NCBI GenBank assembly: GCA_041399155.1
Contig: JAWKTI010000004.1
Coordinates: 248,001 to 312,000, forward strand
DNA from: Zavarzinella sp.
GTDB lineage: Bacteria; Planctomycetota; Planctomycetia; Gemmatales; Gemmataceae
Length of the DNA stretch: 64,000 nt
Reading direction: 5' to 3'
Below are positions 36,823-46,008 of the stretch, piece after piece. The translations under genes were made by a program, and so were the position numbers. The notes under the pieces were generated by a model, which was not told the origin of the DNA, did no database searches, and saw nothing but the letters and a program-made list of their open reading frames with translations. The first letter of the stretch is position 1; every line of letters starts with the position of its first letter.

Positions 36823-37728
36823 ATGAGCAATGTCGCGTTCCTTTTCCCTGGTCAAGGTGCCCAGTACCTTGGTATGGGCAAAAATCTGGTCGAAAGCCAC
36901 CCGACAGCAAAACGATTATACGATCATGCGAATGAAATTTTGGGGTTCGATCTGTTAGACATCTGTCTGAACGGCCCCGAAGAACGTCTGCACGCCACAG
37001 ATATCAGCCAGCCAGCCATTTTTGTGGCCAGCATTGCCGCACTGGAAGTGCTGAAAGAATCAGAACCGGACCTGTTGCCGCAAGTGACTGCTACAGCAGG
37101 ACTTAGCCTCGGCGAATACACCGCCCTCGTTTTTGCAGGTGCGTTACAATTTGCCGATGCACTTCGCGTGGTTCAGGAACGTGGGCGTGCGATGCAGGCT
37201 GCTGCCAATGCCACTCCCAGTGGGATGGTCAGTGCGTTGATTATCGACCTGCCCAACCTGCAGGAAGTGGTGCAGGAAGCCAGTAGTGCCGGGCGAATCT
37301 GGATTGCCAACTACTTGTGTCCGGGCAATACCGTCCTCTCTGGCGAGCACGCCGCACTGGATGCTGCCTGCGAACTGATCACCGCACGTGGGGGGTCACC
37401 TAAAAAATTAAGTGTGGCTGGGGCTTTTCACACGGAATTAATGAAACCGGCAGATGATCAACTGGCCCAGGCGTTGTTGAATGTGACCATTTCCGCCCCC
37501 ACCGTGCCTGTGTGGTCGAACGTGGATGCCCGCACCCACAGTGATCCGAATGAGATCCGTGATCTGCTTGTTCGCCAGGTACTTCAACCGGTACAGTGGG
37601 AACAATCGATGCGGGCAATGCTGGATGCTGGCGTGGAACGGTGCGTCGAAATTGGCCCAGGAAAAGTACTGGCAGGACTGCTCAAACGAATTAACCGAAA
37701 AATTGAGTGCAGAAGTTGTCCCGCGTGA
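36823..37728 (+). CDS. fabD: Malonyl-CoA:ACP transacylase FabD
   Basis: The protein is 301 residues from the ATG at 36823, which has AGGA at good spacing; the frame opens at 36769 but residues before MSNVAFLFPGQGAQ do not belong. FLFPGQGAQYLGMG, the nucleophile elbow TAGLSLGEYTALVFAG (usually GHSLGE, here GLSLGE) and the histidine in VAGAFHTELM are visible. It loads malonyl groups onto ACP for fatty-acid elongation in the cytoplasm. It lies between plsX and acpP; fabH, which often sits between plsX and fabD, is absent. Confidence 0.95.
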   Translation: MSNVAFLFPGQGAQYLGMGKNLVESHPTAKRLYDHANEILGFDLLDICLNGPEERLHATDISQPAIFVASIAALEVLKESEPDLLPQVTATAGLSLGEYTALVFAGALQFADALRVVQERGRAMQAAANATPSGMVSALIIDLPNLQEVVQEASSAGRIWIANYLCPGNTVLSGEHAALDAACELITARGGSPKKLSVAGAFHTELMKPADDQLAQALLNVTISAPTVPVWSNVDARTHSDPNEIRDLLVRQVLQPVQWEQSMRAMLDAGVERCVEIGPGKVLAGLLKRINRKIECRSCPA

Positions 37729-37894
37729 TCTACTTTTGGTGGTAAAGCCAATAGAATCAACTCTTTACATTTGCGGGATATATCATAGATTCTATCCATC
37801 ACGTGGTACACCCGTGCGGATAATTGCTGGATAAGTTCTATCATTGACGCTGGCAGGGTGGGCTACCGCTACCCGCCTTTTGGAGGGAAAACGA

Positions 37895-38143
37895 GTGACT
37901 GTAGATCAAATCGAGCCGAAAGTGATCGAGATTGTTTGTGAACATCTCGCTGTGAATAAAGATCAGATCAAGCGGGAAACCAACTTCATTGAAGATATTG
38001 GTGCCGACTCGCTGGATATCGTGGAACTGGTCATGGAACTGGAAGAAGAGTTCAACATCCAGATTCCGGACGAGGAAGCGGAAAAGATCAAGACTGTGGG
38101 CGAAGCAATCGATTACATCGCACGCAACCGGGAGTCGAACTAA
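37895..38143 (+). CDS. acpP: Acyl carrier protein
   Basis: The protein is 82 residues from a GTG at 37895 preceded by GGAGG at ideal spacing; the frame is open from 37844 but that part is the leader. The GADSLDIVELVMELEEEF motif holds the phosphopantetheine serine. The protein is strongly acidic and ends with the usual four-helix pattern. It carries growing acyl chains for the neighbouring FabD and FabF enzymes. The stop lies two bases before the fabF ATG, so the two are translationally close. Confidence 0.97.
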   Translation: MTVDQIEPKVIEIVCEHLAVNKDQIKRETNFIEDIGADSLDIVELVMELEEEFNIQIPDEEAEKIKTVGEAIDYIARNRESN

Positions 38144-38145
38144 CT

Positions 38146-39384
38146 ATGTCGAGGCGTGTTGTCGTCACCGGACTGGGTACGGTCAATCCCATTGCAGACA
38201 ATGTTGCTGAGTACTGGCAGAATCTTCTCGCTGGGAAAAGCGGTATCGCACCGATTACGTTGTTCGACACCAGCGCCTTTAAGGTTCATTTCGGCGGTGA
38301 GGTAAAAAACTGGCAGCCGGAAAACCGGATTGACCAGAAACTGTCCAAACACCTCGACCGTTTCGCACAATTTGCCCTGGCTGCTGCCAAGGAAGCAATT
38401 GAAGCCAGCGGGATTGACTTCAAAACTGAAGACCCCTTCCGTTGCGGCTCAATTGTGGGCAGTGGGATTGGCGGTCTGGCTACCTGGGAAAACGCCCACG
38501 AAATTTATCGCACGCGTGGACCCAGTCGGCTCAGTCCGTTCACCATTCCGATGATGATTGCCAATTCCGGCACGGGCACCATTTCCATTGAATACAACCT
38601 GATGGGGCCAAACACTGCTGTTGCGACGGCGTGCTCCACAGCAGGCCATGCGATTGGTGACGCCTTTCACGCCATCAAGTGGGATCTTGCCGATGTCATG
38701 GTGGCAGGTGGTGCAGAAGCTGCGATTACCCCGATGGGCCTGGGTGGGTTTGTGGCGTGTCGGGCATTATCGAGTCGCAACGATGCACCCGAATTAGCTA
38801 GCAGACCGTTTGATCGGGATCGCGATGGTTTTGTTCTGGGTGAAGGCGCGGGCGTTTTGATTCTCGAAGAATACGAACGGGCCAAAAAACGCGGTGCAAC
38901 GATTTATTGTGAAGTGGTGGGCTGTGGCAATACGGCTGATGCCAACCATATTACTGCCCCCCACCCCGAAGGCATTGGGGCAGCGATGGCGATGAAAATT
39001 GCCATCAAACAGGCGGGCTGGAACCTGGATCAGTTGGATTACATTAACGCCCACGGAACCAGCACCGGATTGGGTGATAAAGCGGAAACCATGGCGGTCA
39101 AGCAGGTTTTTGGTGACCATGCAAAACGCATTTCGATGAGTAGCACCAAAAGCATGATTGGTCACCTTCTAGGTGCCAGCGGGGGCGTTGAGGCGATTGC
39201 CTGTGCCCTGACGATTAAAAACAGCATCATGCACCCCACCATCAACCTGATGAATGCCGATCCGGATTGCGATCTGGATTATGTCCCCAATAAACCCAGG
39301 GAAAAACAGGTCAAGCGGGTGCTGTCCAACAGCTTTGGCTTCGGTGGCCACAACTGCTCCGTGGCCTTCGCATCCGTCGAGTAG
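38146..39384 (+). CDS. fabF: Beta-ketoacyl-ACP synthase II
   Basis: A 412-residue condensing enzyme. The catalytic triad is in place: TACSTAGHAIGDA (Cys), INAHGTSTGLGDKAE (His) and SSTKSMIGHLLGASG (Lys and His). RRVVVTGLGTVNPIADN at the start and NSFGFGGHNCSVAF at the end are standard. It extends acyl-ACP with malonyl-ACP. It begins two bases after acpP and closes the fatty-acid cluster. A FabG reductase, frequent between fabD and acpP, is not in the window. Confidence 0.97.
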   Translation: MSRRVVVTGLGTVNPIADNVAEYWQNLLAGKSGIAPITLFDTSAFKVHFGGEVKNWQPENRIDQKLSKHLDRFAQFALAAAKEAIEASGIDFKTEDPFRCGSIVGSGIGGLATWENAHEIYRTRGPSRLSPFTIPMMIANSGTGTISIEYNLMGPNTAVATACSTAGHAIGDAFHAIKWDLADVMVAGGAEAAITPMGLGGFVACRALSSRNDAPELASRPFDRDRDGFVLGEGAGVLILEEYERAKKRGATIYCEVVGCGNTADANHITAPHPEGIGAAMAMKIAIKQAGWNLDQLDYINAHGTSTGLGDKAETMAVKQVFGDHAKRISMSSTKSMIGHLLGASGGVEAIACALTIKNSIMHPTINLMNADPDCDLDYVPNKPREKQVKRVLSNSFGFGGHNCSVAFASVE

Positions 39385-39933
39385 CATACTTCAGGGTGAT
39401 TTCCTTTACGAACCGGAAACGTCAGCGACGGTTGATCAAAGAAAGCTCTACCTTTCACCATTACACGTTATCGTCATTCCTGCGAAGGCGGGAATGACGA
39501 TTAGGTTTGAAGCCGCAGCTTACGCCATCGGCTCACAAAACATAAATTAAGCGCGGTTAAAATTTAAACCTTCTTGAAGACATGGACAGGTTCAAATTCC
39601 AATGCGGATGGGTCATCCTCGCTCCCATGTTAGTCAGTCTGTTACATTACCAACCCGTTTTCTTCGCCCGCCTTCGCGGGAATGACGGTTTTTGGCACAA
39701 TCTTCTGAAGGGAGTCGCGGTTGTTTTACCCTTTAGCGACCGCAACGGAATTTCTTAAGACGGTTGCTCGCAATGCTACAAAGTCGAAAGAGAAAAAAAA
39801 CATGACGAACAGGAAGTCCCCGATGGTGGGAACGACGATAGTTGGGAAGAAGTTCCCTTGTTGGCACTGCGGGCGATGAAAAAAGACAGGCAACTAGGAA
39901 ATATGCCGAAATAAATACGAACCGTTTGCCCGC
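39385..39933. repeat. Intergenic region with two REP-like palindromes
   Basis: In these 549 bases I see no gene. Two copies of the dispersed palindrome are present: 39472-39499 with CGTCATTCCTGCG and GCGGGAATGACG arms, and a degenerate one at 39666-39687. Both lie in the gap between the ends of the convergent fabF and response-regulator genes. Copies of this family also end other transcription units in the window, so they may act as terminators or mRNA 3' stabilisers. Confidence 0.6.
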
Positions 39934-41361
39934 CTATCCTGCGAAGCGTTGTTGTTCTTCCCAGCGGTTCAGTTTGTTGTAAAGCGTTTTCAAGCTGATC
40001 CCTAACTCCTTGGCAGTCAACGGTTTATTGCCGTTATTCTTGTCCAGGGTTTTCAGGATGTGCTCCATTTCCACATCGTGCAGGGTTTTCCCACCCGCCA
40101 TCCCAGGCATGGGCAGGATATCCTCATCCGTCAAGTCGTGTGCGGGTGAGGGAACGGCTTTCAAGGTACCACCAGCACGCACCTGATTGGGCAGGTGGGC
40201 GGGGATAATTGGGCTGCCACCGGAAACAATGTAGGCATATTCCATGGCGTTGGCCAATTCCCGCACGTTTCCTGGCCAACTGTACTGGAACATCACGTCC
40301 AGTGCCTCTGGTGACAGCAGATCGGTGTAGGAATCAACGTGCCGCTTGGCATTCCGTGCTAATAACTGGCGTGCCAGTGCAGGAAGGTCGGCCAGACGCT
40401 CTCGCAGTGGGGGCAGCATAATCTCGAAGGTATTCAGTCGATAGAGCAGATCTTCGCGGAATTCCCCCTTGCGAATCATCCCACGCAGGTCACGGTTGGT
40501 GGCACAGATAACCCGTACATTCACACGCAGGGGTTCCGTATCGCCCACACGGTACAATTCGCCCGATTCCAGCAATCGTAGCAACTTGACCTGGATGTTT
40601 TTATCCAGTTCACCTAGCTCATCGAGGAAAATCGTCCCACCGTTGGCCACTTCGAAGAAGCCTTTGTGGTCGCGATCGGCACCGGTGAATGAACCTTTCC
40701 GGTGGCCAAACAGTTGGCTTTCCACCAAGGTGGGGGAAAGCGAACCGCAGTTCACCGGCACAAACGGCATTTCTGCCCGTTTGCTCATCTGCAGAATGGT
40801 GCGGGCCAGCACATCTTTGCCCGTACCTGTTTCGCCCTGAATCAGCACGGGAGAATCGGTGGGAGCAATCGTGGCAATCAGACGCTTTACCGCTTGCATG
40901 GGCGGTGAATCGCCAATCATGCGAATGGTGCCTTCCGCCTGTTGCATTGCGGTCTGCAGAGCCAGATTTTTATGTTTCAGTTTCCGCTGTTCGGAAATCT
41001 TCATTAATAAGGCTTTAATCGCCACCATCTCGCATGGTTTTTCAATATAGTCGAACGCACCCAGGCGCATGGCTTCTAATGCGGTTTCGCGGGTGGCAAA
41101 ACCAGTCATCATCACCACTTCTGTGTGCGGCGAAACGCTTTTCAGGTGTGTCAGCACTTCGATTCCGGTCATGTCGGGCATCTTGAGGTCCAAGATGGCC
41201 GCATCGAAGGTGGCTTTCTGCATCACTTCAATGGCAGTGGTGCCGTTGGGGCACACTGTTACCTGGTGACCGGCAAACTCGAGATTATCTTTGAGAATAT
41301 CCCGCAGGTTCGCTTCATCATCCACGACCAGGATGCGTAGGGTATCAGGCTGCGTGGCCAA
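39934..41361 (-). CDS. Sigma-54-dependent response regulator (NtrC type)
   Basis: The protein is about 475 residues from the TTG at 41361, which has GGAGG six bases upstream; in-frame ATGs at 41397 and 41415 are alternatives but overlap the kinase gene further. The receiver domain has LVVDDEAN and AILDLKMPD (phospho-acceptor Asp). The AAA+ domain has GETGTGKDV (Walker A), a sigma-54 contact loop reading GSFTGA in place of GAFTGA, and GTIFLDELGEL (Walker B). The C-terminal Fis-type helix-turn-helix (KELGISLKTLYNKL) binds DNA. It activates sigma-54 promoters in response to the overlapping sensor kinase gene. The target genes are unknown. Confidence 0.93.
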   Translation of the reverse strand: MATQPDTLRILVVDDEANLRDILKDNLEFAGHQVTVCPNGTTAIEVMQKATFDAAILDLKMPDMTGIEVLTHLKSVSPHTEVVMMTGFATRETALEAMRLGAFDYIEKPCEMVAIKALLMKISEQRKLKHKNLALQTAMQQAEGTIRMIGDSPPMQAVKRLIATIAPTDSPVLIQGETGTGKDVLARTILQMSKRAEMPFVPVNCGSLSPTLVESQLFGHRKGSFTGADRDHKGFFEVANGGTIFLDELGELDKNIQVKLLRLLESGELYRVGDTEPLRVNVRVICATNRDLRGMIRKGEFREDLLYRLNTFEIMLPPLRERLADLPALARQLLARNAKRHVDSYTDLLSPEALDVMFQYSWPGNVRELANAMEYAYIVSGGSPIIPAHLPNQVRAGGTLKAVPSPAHDLTDEDILPMPGMAGGKTLHDVEMEHILKTLDKNNGNKPLTAKELGISLKTLYNKLNRWEEQQRFAG

Positions 41362-42994
41362 TTCCTTCCTCCGTTTTCGTATGCGATTGCGCTCCATTGC
41401 CGAAAGGCAAAACATTCATCCAGTCGCCAGCATCCTGCCGGTTACTGGGTTGAAGCGGAATCCGAACCGTGAATGTACTACCGTTTCCGGGACCGGCACT
41501 GGTGGCGTTGATTTCCCCACCGTGCTGATCCACAATATGGTGACTGATAAACAGGCCAAGGCCAGTGCCTTTTCCTGTGCGATTGCGGGTGAAAAAGGGC
41601 TCAAAAATATTCTGCAGGGTCTCAGAATTCATCCCCACGCCTGTATCGGTGAATTGCATTTCCACCGTGGGGCCAACCACTCGCAGAGTGATGGTTAATA
41701 CGCCACCTTCATCCATGTTTTCCAGTGCGTTGACTACCAGGTTCAACACCACCGATTTCAGGTCTTCCGCACAGACCAGTGCAGTAACGCGGGTGTAAGG
41801 CTGGAAGATAATCCGCTTACCACGGCACTGTTGCAGATGCTGGGCAATTTCCAGCACCGTCTGCACAAGTTCGGTCATTTCGGAAGGATCGCGGCGGCGT
41901 TCGCCCATGCGGCTAAATTCCAGCAGCTTGCTGGTAATTCCCTTGCAGCGGAACGCTTCCTGCTGAATCATTTTCAGGTATTTGGCAATGACTTCGGTTT
42001 CTTCCGGGTAGCGTTGCAGATAGTTTGCCAGGCGGGTCTGCAGTGCTTCCGCACAGAAAGCGATGCTGGCCAGTGGGTTATTAATTTCGTGGGAGACCCC
42101 GGCTGCCAGAAAACCCACGCTGACCATCCGTTCCGATTTCACCAACTGCCGACTGCGTTCGTCGACTTTATGTTCCAGATCGACATAAACCGCATGCAGG
42201 CGGGCGGTCATCTCATTGAATGCCACCGCAAGTTCTTCCAGTTCATCACCCGACTTCAACATAATCGGCTGGCTGAAATCGCCATTGGTAACGCGACGCA
42301 CCCCAGCCATTAACTGGCGGATCGGGCGGAAGATCATGCTGGAATACCAACTGATCAGGCTGATCAGCAGCAGCACTGCTACTACGCTGGCGATGCCCAC
42401 AGTAAGGGCAGACCGTTGATAGGTGGTGCGGGAGGCACGGATTGTTTCGTACATGCCTGTCGAAACTTCCGCACGCAGCTCATCGATCAGCCGTAATAAC
42501 TGTTCGTGGTGCTGCCGGGCCTGTGGGTCCACTGCCAGTGGGGTGCTACGGTTGACTGGTTGCACTTCGGAAAAGCCATCGATGGCGGCTTCCAGTTGCT
42601 GCAACGCCTTATCCACAGCGGGCAACAGTTCGGGCTGAGCCATGTCGCTGGTGGCACCCTGGCGGTAGGTGGCCACATATTTATGAAAGAGTTCGCGGGT
42701 CTGCAGTAATCGCTCGTTGGCGTGCCGCAATTCCGCTGTGCGTGGATCGTCCTGAAACAGCTCCAGGGGACCTTCCGCAGGTGCGGGCTTGGCAACAGGT
42801 TGGGCCAGAATCCCTGCTGCGACCGGCTTTAACTCATCAAGTTTTAATAATTCGGTTAATTTGTCTTCGGTGGTTCGCATGTTGGCACGGTATGCCGACA
42901 GTCCGTACATACTCCCAGCGAGCAGCACTGCTAAGCTGGCTACAACCAGGCACAAACCGAGCAACATTCGGTTGCGGAGACGCCGTCGTGCCAC
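41345..42994 (-). CDS. Membrane sensor histidine kinase (NtrB-like)
   Basis: The protein is 549 residues from a GTG with GGAGG six bases upstream. A membrane helix (about 10-32) and a second (about 195-220) enclose a helical periplasmic sensor. A HAMP linker (RPIRQLMAGVRRVTNGDF) follows. The dimerisation/phospho-acceptor helix is AAGVSHEINNPLASIAF with the active His. The ATPase has NLVVNALENM (N box), DTGVGM (G1), FEPFFTRNRTGKGTGLGL and a closing GSTFTVRIP. It probably phosphorylates the overlapping NtrC-type regulator. The stop lies 14 bases inside the regulator gene, so translation is coupled. Confidence 0.93.
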   Translation of the reverse strand: MARRRLRNRMLLGLCLVVASLAVLLAGSMYGLSAYRANMRTTEDKLTELLKLDELKPVAAGILAQPVAKPAPAEGPLELFQDDPRTAELRHANERLLQTRELFHKYVATYRQGATSDMAQPELLPAVDKALQQLEAAIDGFSEVQPVNRSTPLAVDPQARQHHEQLLRLIDELRAEVSTGMYETIRASRTTYQRSALTVGIASVVAVLLLISLISWYSSMIFRPIRQLMAGVRRVTNGDFSQPIMLKSGDELEELAVAFNEMTARLHAVYVDLEHKVDERSRQLVKSERMVSVGFLAAGVSHEINNPLASIAFCAEALQTRLANYLQRYPEETEVIAKYLKMIQQEAFRCKGITSKLLEFSRMGERRRDPSEMTELVQTVLEIAQHLQQCRGKRIIFQPYTRVTALVCAEDLKSVVLNLVVNALENMDEGGVLTITLRVVGPTVEMQFTDTGVGMNSETLQNIFEPFFTRNRTGKGTGLGLFISHHIVDQHGGEINATSAGPGNGSTFTVRIPLQPSNRQDAGDWMNVLPFGNGAQSHTKTEEGIGHAA

Positions 42995-43239
42995 TGGGAA
43001 CCTCCTTGTAGAACCCTCGAACCATCTGCAACTTCTTCCTGAAGCCGCACCCCCAACGTCGAGAGTGGAAGATTACCAGAAATTTTTTCAAAAAAGTAGA
43101 GCAATTTTTACGATTTGAGGCACCAGATTTTGAATTTTCTGCAATTTGCTTTCGCCAGATCTCCCAGAATACCACACTCTGACCGATGTGAGAGAATTTT
43201 GACTTTTGGGCTAGGCTAAAAGATGACATAACTATTTTG

Positions 43240-44574
43240 TTATATAACTGCCAGGATTCGCTGTATTTCTGCCAGCACTTCTGATTCTGCCACCGTCACC
43301 TCGGTGCGTGCGTGCAAGTCCTTCACTTTCCACTGGTTCTGCTGCCGTTCGGTGGTGCCTGCCAACAGTCCCACACGGAAGCCTTTTTTCTCTGCATACT
43401 GGAACTGTTGACCCAGCTTTTTGCTGTCCGGAAACAGTTCCACACCAATCTTGTGCGACCGCAGCACGTGGGCAAAGCGGTGATAATCACCCAGCAGTGC
43501 CTCATCCAGTTGAAAAATCAGCACGGGCACCGGTGTGGCCACAGTGGGCAGCATGTTCAGGGCGTCCATTGCTGCCAACAGGCGATCCAGGCCCAATGAG
43601 GCCCCCACCCCTGGGATCACATTTTTGGTGTAGGAACCAGTCAGGTTGTCGTACCGCCCACCGGAACAGACGCTGCCAATTTCCCTTTTATCGTGCAGGA
43701 AGGTTTCGTATACCGTGCCTGTGTAGTAATCCAGCCCACGGCAGATGGAAAGATCGATTTTCAGCCGATGTTCGGGAATGCCCACCTCGCGGAACACTTG
43801 GTTCATCTGGTGCAGGTCGGCCACCCCCTGCAGTGCGGCAGGATTATCGGCAAAGCGAGCCCGCAATTGCTCCAGAATTTCCACATTACTACCCACTGTG
43901 GCTGCCAGATCGATCACCGCCTGAGCCTGGTCGGTGCTGATCGGCGTTTCGCGACCCATTTCCTCAAGTGCTGCCGCCGCACCCACTTTGGGCAATTTGT
44001 CCAGCACCCGCAGCACGGCGGTGGTGTGTTCCACGATGCCCAACTGCGTCAGAAGGCCATTCAGAATCTTGCGGTTATTCACATGAAGCGAAAATCGGTC
44101 GAACCCCAGCGATTCCAGCAGATGATTCATCACCAGGGCAATTTCGATATCCGCGTAGTTTGTGGCGGTGCCAAGAATGTCGAAGTCGCACTGCATGAAT
44201 TCGCGAAATCGGCCTGCCTGCGGGCTTTCCCCACGCCAGACGGGGGCAAGGTGGTACCGTTTGAAGGGCAGTGTCAGCTTGCTGGCGTGCTGGGCCACAA
44301 AGCGGGCCAGTGGCACCGTCAGATCAAATCGCAACGCAACATCCCGCCCACCTGCATCGGTAAAGCGGAACAGTTGCTTGTTGATCTCCGCACCCTCTTC
44401 CAGTTTGGCCAGCAGAATTTCGGTCAATTCCAGTGCGGGAGTGTCAATCGGTGCAAAGCCATAGGAGCGAAACACCCCACGGGCGATTTCCATGAATCGT
44501 TCCCGTGGGATCATCAGTTCCGGCGGATAATCGCGAAACCCTCTCAGTGTGCGGGGTTCGATGATTTTGGCCAC
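43240..44574 (-). CDS. hisS: Histidyl-tRNA synthetase
   Basis: The protein has 444 residues with a GTG start and AGGA upstream. It is a class II synthetase. GFRDYPPE at the N-terminus, motif 1 around IDTPALELTEIL, motif 2 (FKRYHLAPVWRGESPQAGRFREFMQCDFDI as a long conserved loop), the histidine-specific CRGLDYYTGTVYE, and motif 3 (GVGASLGLDRLL) are present, plus the C-terminal anticodon-binding domain. It charges tRNA-His in the cytoplasm. It stands alone between intergenic regions, with no obvious operon partner. Confidence 0.97.
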   Translation of the reverse strand: MAKIIEPRTLRGFRDYPPELMIPRERFMEIARGVFRSYGFAPIDTPALELTEILLAKLEEGAEINKQLFRFTDAGGRDVALRFDLTVPLARFVAQHASKLTLPFKRYHLAPVWRGESPQAGRFREFMQCDFDILGTATNYADIEIALVMNHLLESLGFDRFSLHVNNRKILNGLLTQLGIVEHTTAVLRVLDKLPKVGAAAALEEMGRETPISTDQAQAVIDLAATVGSNVEILEQLRARFADNPAALQGVADLHQMNQVFREVGIPEHRLKIDLSICRGLDYYTGTVYETFLHDKREIGSVCSGGRYDNLTGSYTKNVIPGVGASLGLDRLLAAMDALNMLPTVATPVPVLIFQLDEALLGDYHRFAHVLRSHKIGVELFPDSKKLGQQFQYAEKKGFRVGLLAGTTERQQNQWKVKDLHARTEVTVAESEVLAEIQRILAVI

Positions 44575-44703
44575 TCGTCGTTATCCTTCATTAAGCATTA
44601 AAAGGCTATTTTACGGGAAACCAGGCGGGAAGGAAAATCTGGCCCACGGTAGAATGGTTTACTGATCAAATTCTTGATACTAAGTAAATGATCAAGTGAA
44701 TAG

Positions 44704-44746
44704 TTGATATGCAAACTATCCGCCGATCGAAGAATAGTTGCCCACG
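44704..44746 (-). repeat. 43-bp direct repeat, copy 1 (flanks the VOC gene)
   Basis: It matches 45355-45397 at 39 of 43 positions by eye (TTGATATGCAAACTATCCGC at the start of each). The two copies are 651 bases apart and enclose the VOC gene. Copy 2 ends at the stop codon of the RidA gene. This suggests duplication of a gene 3' flank or insertion of the VOC gene between repeats. Confidence 0.6.
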
Positions 44747-44801
44747 TAGGTGGTAGCATTGGATATGGATGAAATGGGATCCACCTCAGTGATTACAAGA
44801 C

Positions 44802-45188
44802 TTACTGGCCAGCAGGTGGCTCCCACAATTCGACCTTATTTCCCTCAGGATCGATCACCCAACCGAACTTGCCATATTCAGATTCGTCCAGTTTATCGAG
44901 TACGTTACAGCCTTCCTCTCGCAGGGCTTCCAGTAGTGCCTTCAAGTCAGCAACCCGATAGTTGATCATGAATGGTGCTGTGCTGGGTGCAAAGTGATTG
45001 CTTTCCTGTGCCCCCACAGACCAGATGGTACTGCCTGATGTCGGTTTGCCTTCATCGTCAACCCAAAGAAATGCTGCGCCGCCCCATTCTTGAACATCGA
45101 TTCCGAGATGTTGCTTGTACCAGGCATGCATCGCCTTGGGGTCTTTGGCTTTGAAGAAGATACCGCCGATGCCTGTAACTCGCTTCAT
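44802..45188 (-). CDS. VOC-family protein (glyoxalase/bleomycin-resistance fold)
   Basis: The protein is 128 residues from the ATG at 45188, which has GGAG at good spacing; the frame opens at 45200. GIGGIFFKAKDPKAMHAWYKQHLGID and a C-terminal WVIDPEGNKVELWEP are hallmarks of vicinal-oxygen-chelate proteins, with two beta-alpha-beta modules. Acidic and histidine ligands at the usual places could bind a metal. The substrate is unknown. It is a stand-alone gene inside a pair of 43-bp direct repeats, which suggests recent acquisition or duplication. Confidence 0.87.
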   Translation of the reverse strand: MKRVTGIGGIFFKAKDPKAMHAWYKQHLGIDVQEWGGAAFLWVDDEGKPTSGSTIWSVGAQESNHFAPSTAPFMINYRVADLKALLEALREEGCNVLDKLDESEYGKFGWVIDPEGNKVELWEPPAGQ

Positions 45189-45354
45189 GGTGAACTCCAA
45201 TGTGACTGAATGATGTAGCAGGAAACTACCGACAAATAAATCCGCATTTGAGGAGGCAGCTAAAGCGGATCCGAAACGATTGCTGATCCAATCGATTACT
45301 TAAGCCACCTGTGACCATCAACGTAAATATATCAGCAAATGAAATAAAGAATAC

Positions 45355-45397
45355 TTGATATGCAAACTATCCGCCGATTGAAGAATGACTGCCCACG
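45355..45397 (-). repeat. 43-bp direct repeat, copy 2
   Basis: Partner of the repeat at 44704-44746. It directly abuts the RidA stop codon at 45398. Confidence 0.6.
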
Positions 45398-45784
45398 CTA
45401 CTGTGCCTGCTTCAGTGCGGTCACTTCAATCTCAATTTTCATTCGCGGGTCAGAGAGTCCTGCAGAAATCATCATCGCGGCGGGTCTGACCGAGCCGAGA
45501 TACTTCTTTAGCACCGGCCAGCATTTGGGGAATTCACTGCCGTCAGCTAAAACGTAGGTTACCCGGACGACATCGTTCAGGCTTGATCCTGCCTGTTCAA
45601 GTGCGGCGGAAATGTTCCTGAAGCACTGGTCAGTCTGTGTTTCAATATCTTCCGCAATTGTCATCGTCGCGTAGTCGAACCCAGTCGTTCCCGAAACAAA
45701 TACCCAATCGCCTTGAGCAACCGCTCTGCTGTAGCCGATTTCACCTTCAAATGTCGAACCAGAACTGATCAGAATGCGTTTCAT
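45398..45784 (-). CDS. RidA/YjgF-family protein
   Basis: A 128-residue protein starting MKRILISSGSTFEGEIGYSRAV. Family landmarks are VFVSGTTGFDYATM, CFRNISAALEQAG, VVRVTYVLADGSEFP and the C-terminal RPAAMMISAGLSDPRMKIEIEV. In RidA deaminases the C-terminal motif has an arginine that binds the imine/enamine carboxylate; RPAAM gives R at that position, so imine deaminase activity is possible. AGGA precedes the ATG. The length is normal for the family. It stands next to the VOC gene but is separated from it by repeats. Confidence 0.88.
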   Translation of the reverse strand: MKRILISSGSTFEGEIGYSRAVAQGDWVFVSGTTGFDYATMTIAEDIETQTDQCFRNISAALEQAGSSLNDVVRVTYVLADGSEFPKCWPVLKKYLGSVRPAAMMISAGLSDPRMKIEIEVTALKQAQ

Positions 45785-46008
45785 GTTATCCTTATCGAAT
45801 GTTGTTATTTGACCGAACCTATTTCTGTCTAATTCGGATGTGGTTCTGTCTCATCCAAAGGAAAGCCAACGTGGCTTCCTGCGCAACAATATCCTTAGTA
45901 AGCAGATGAGTCAATCCATCCGATTGCGTCCACGACACGTTCGAGTGAAGAACTCCTTCTGTCCTTCGCCATCTGCGCTTGCTCACGAAATTGGGCAGTA
46001 GCACGAGG

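Noticed and set aside
17328..39687. The ATTCCCGC palindromes read as a CRISPR array
   Set aside because: The copies are scattered over 22 kb without regular spacers and there are no cas genes in the window.
43693..44601. 302-codon plus-strand frame opposite hisS
   Set aside because: All class II synthetase motifs lie on the minus strand. This frame is a codon-bias shadow.
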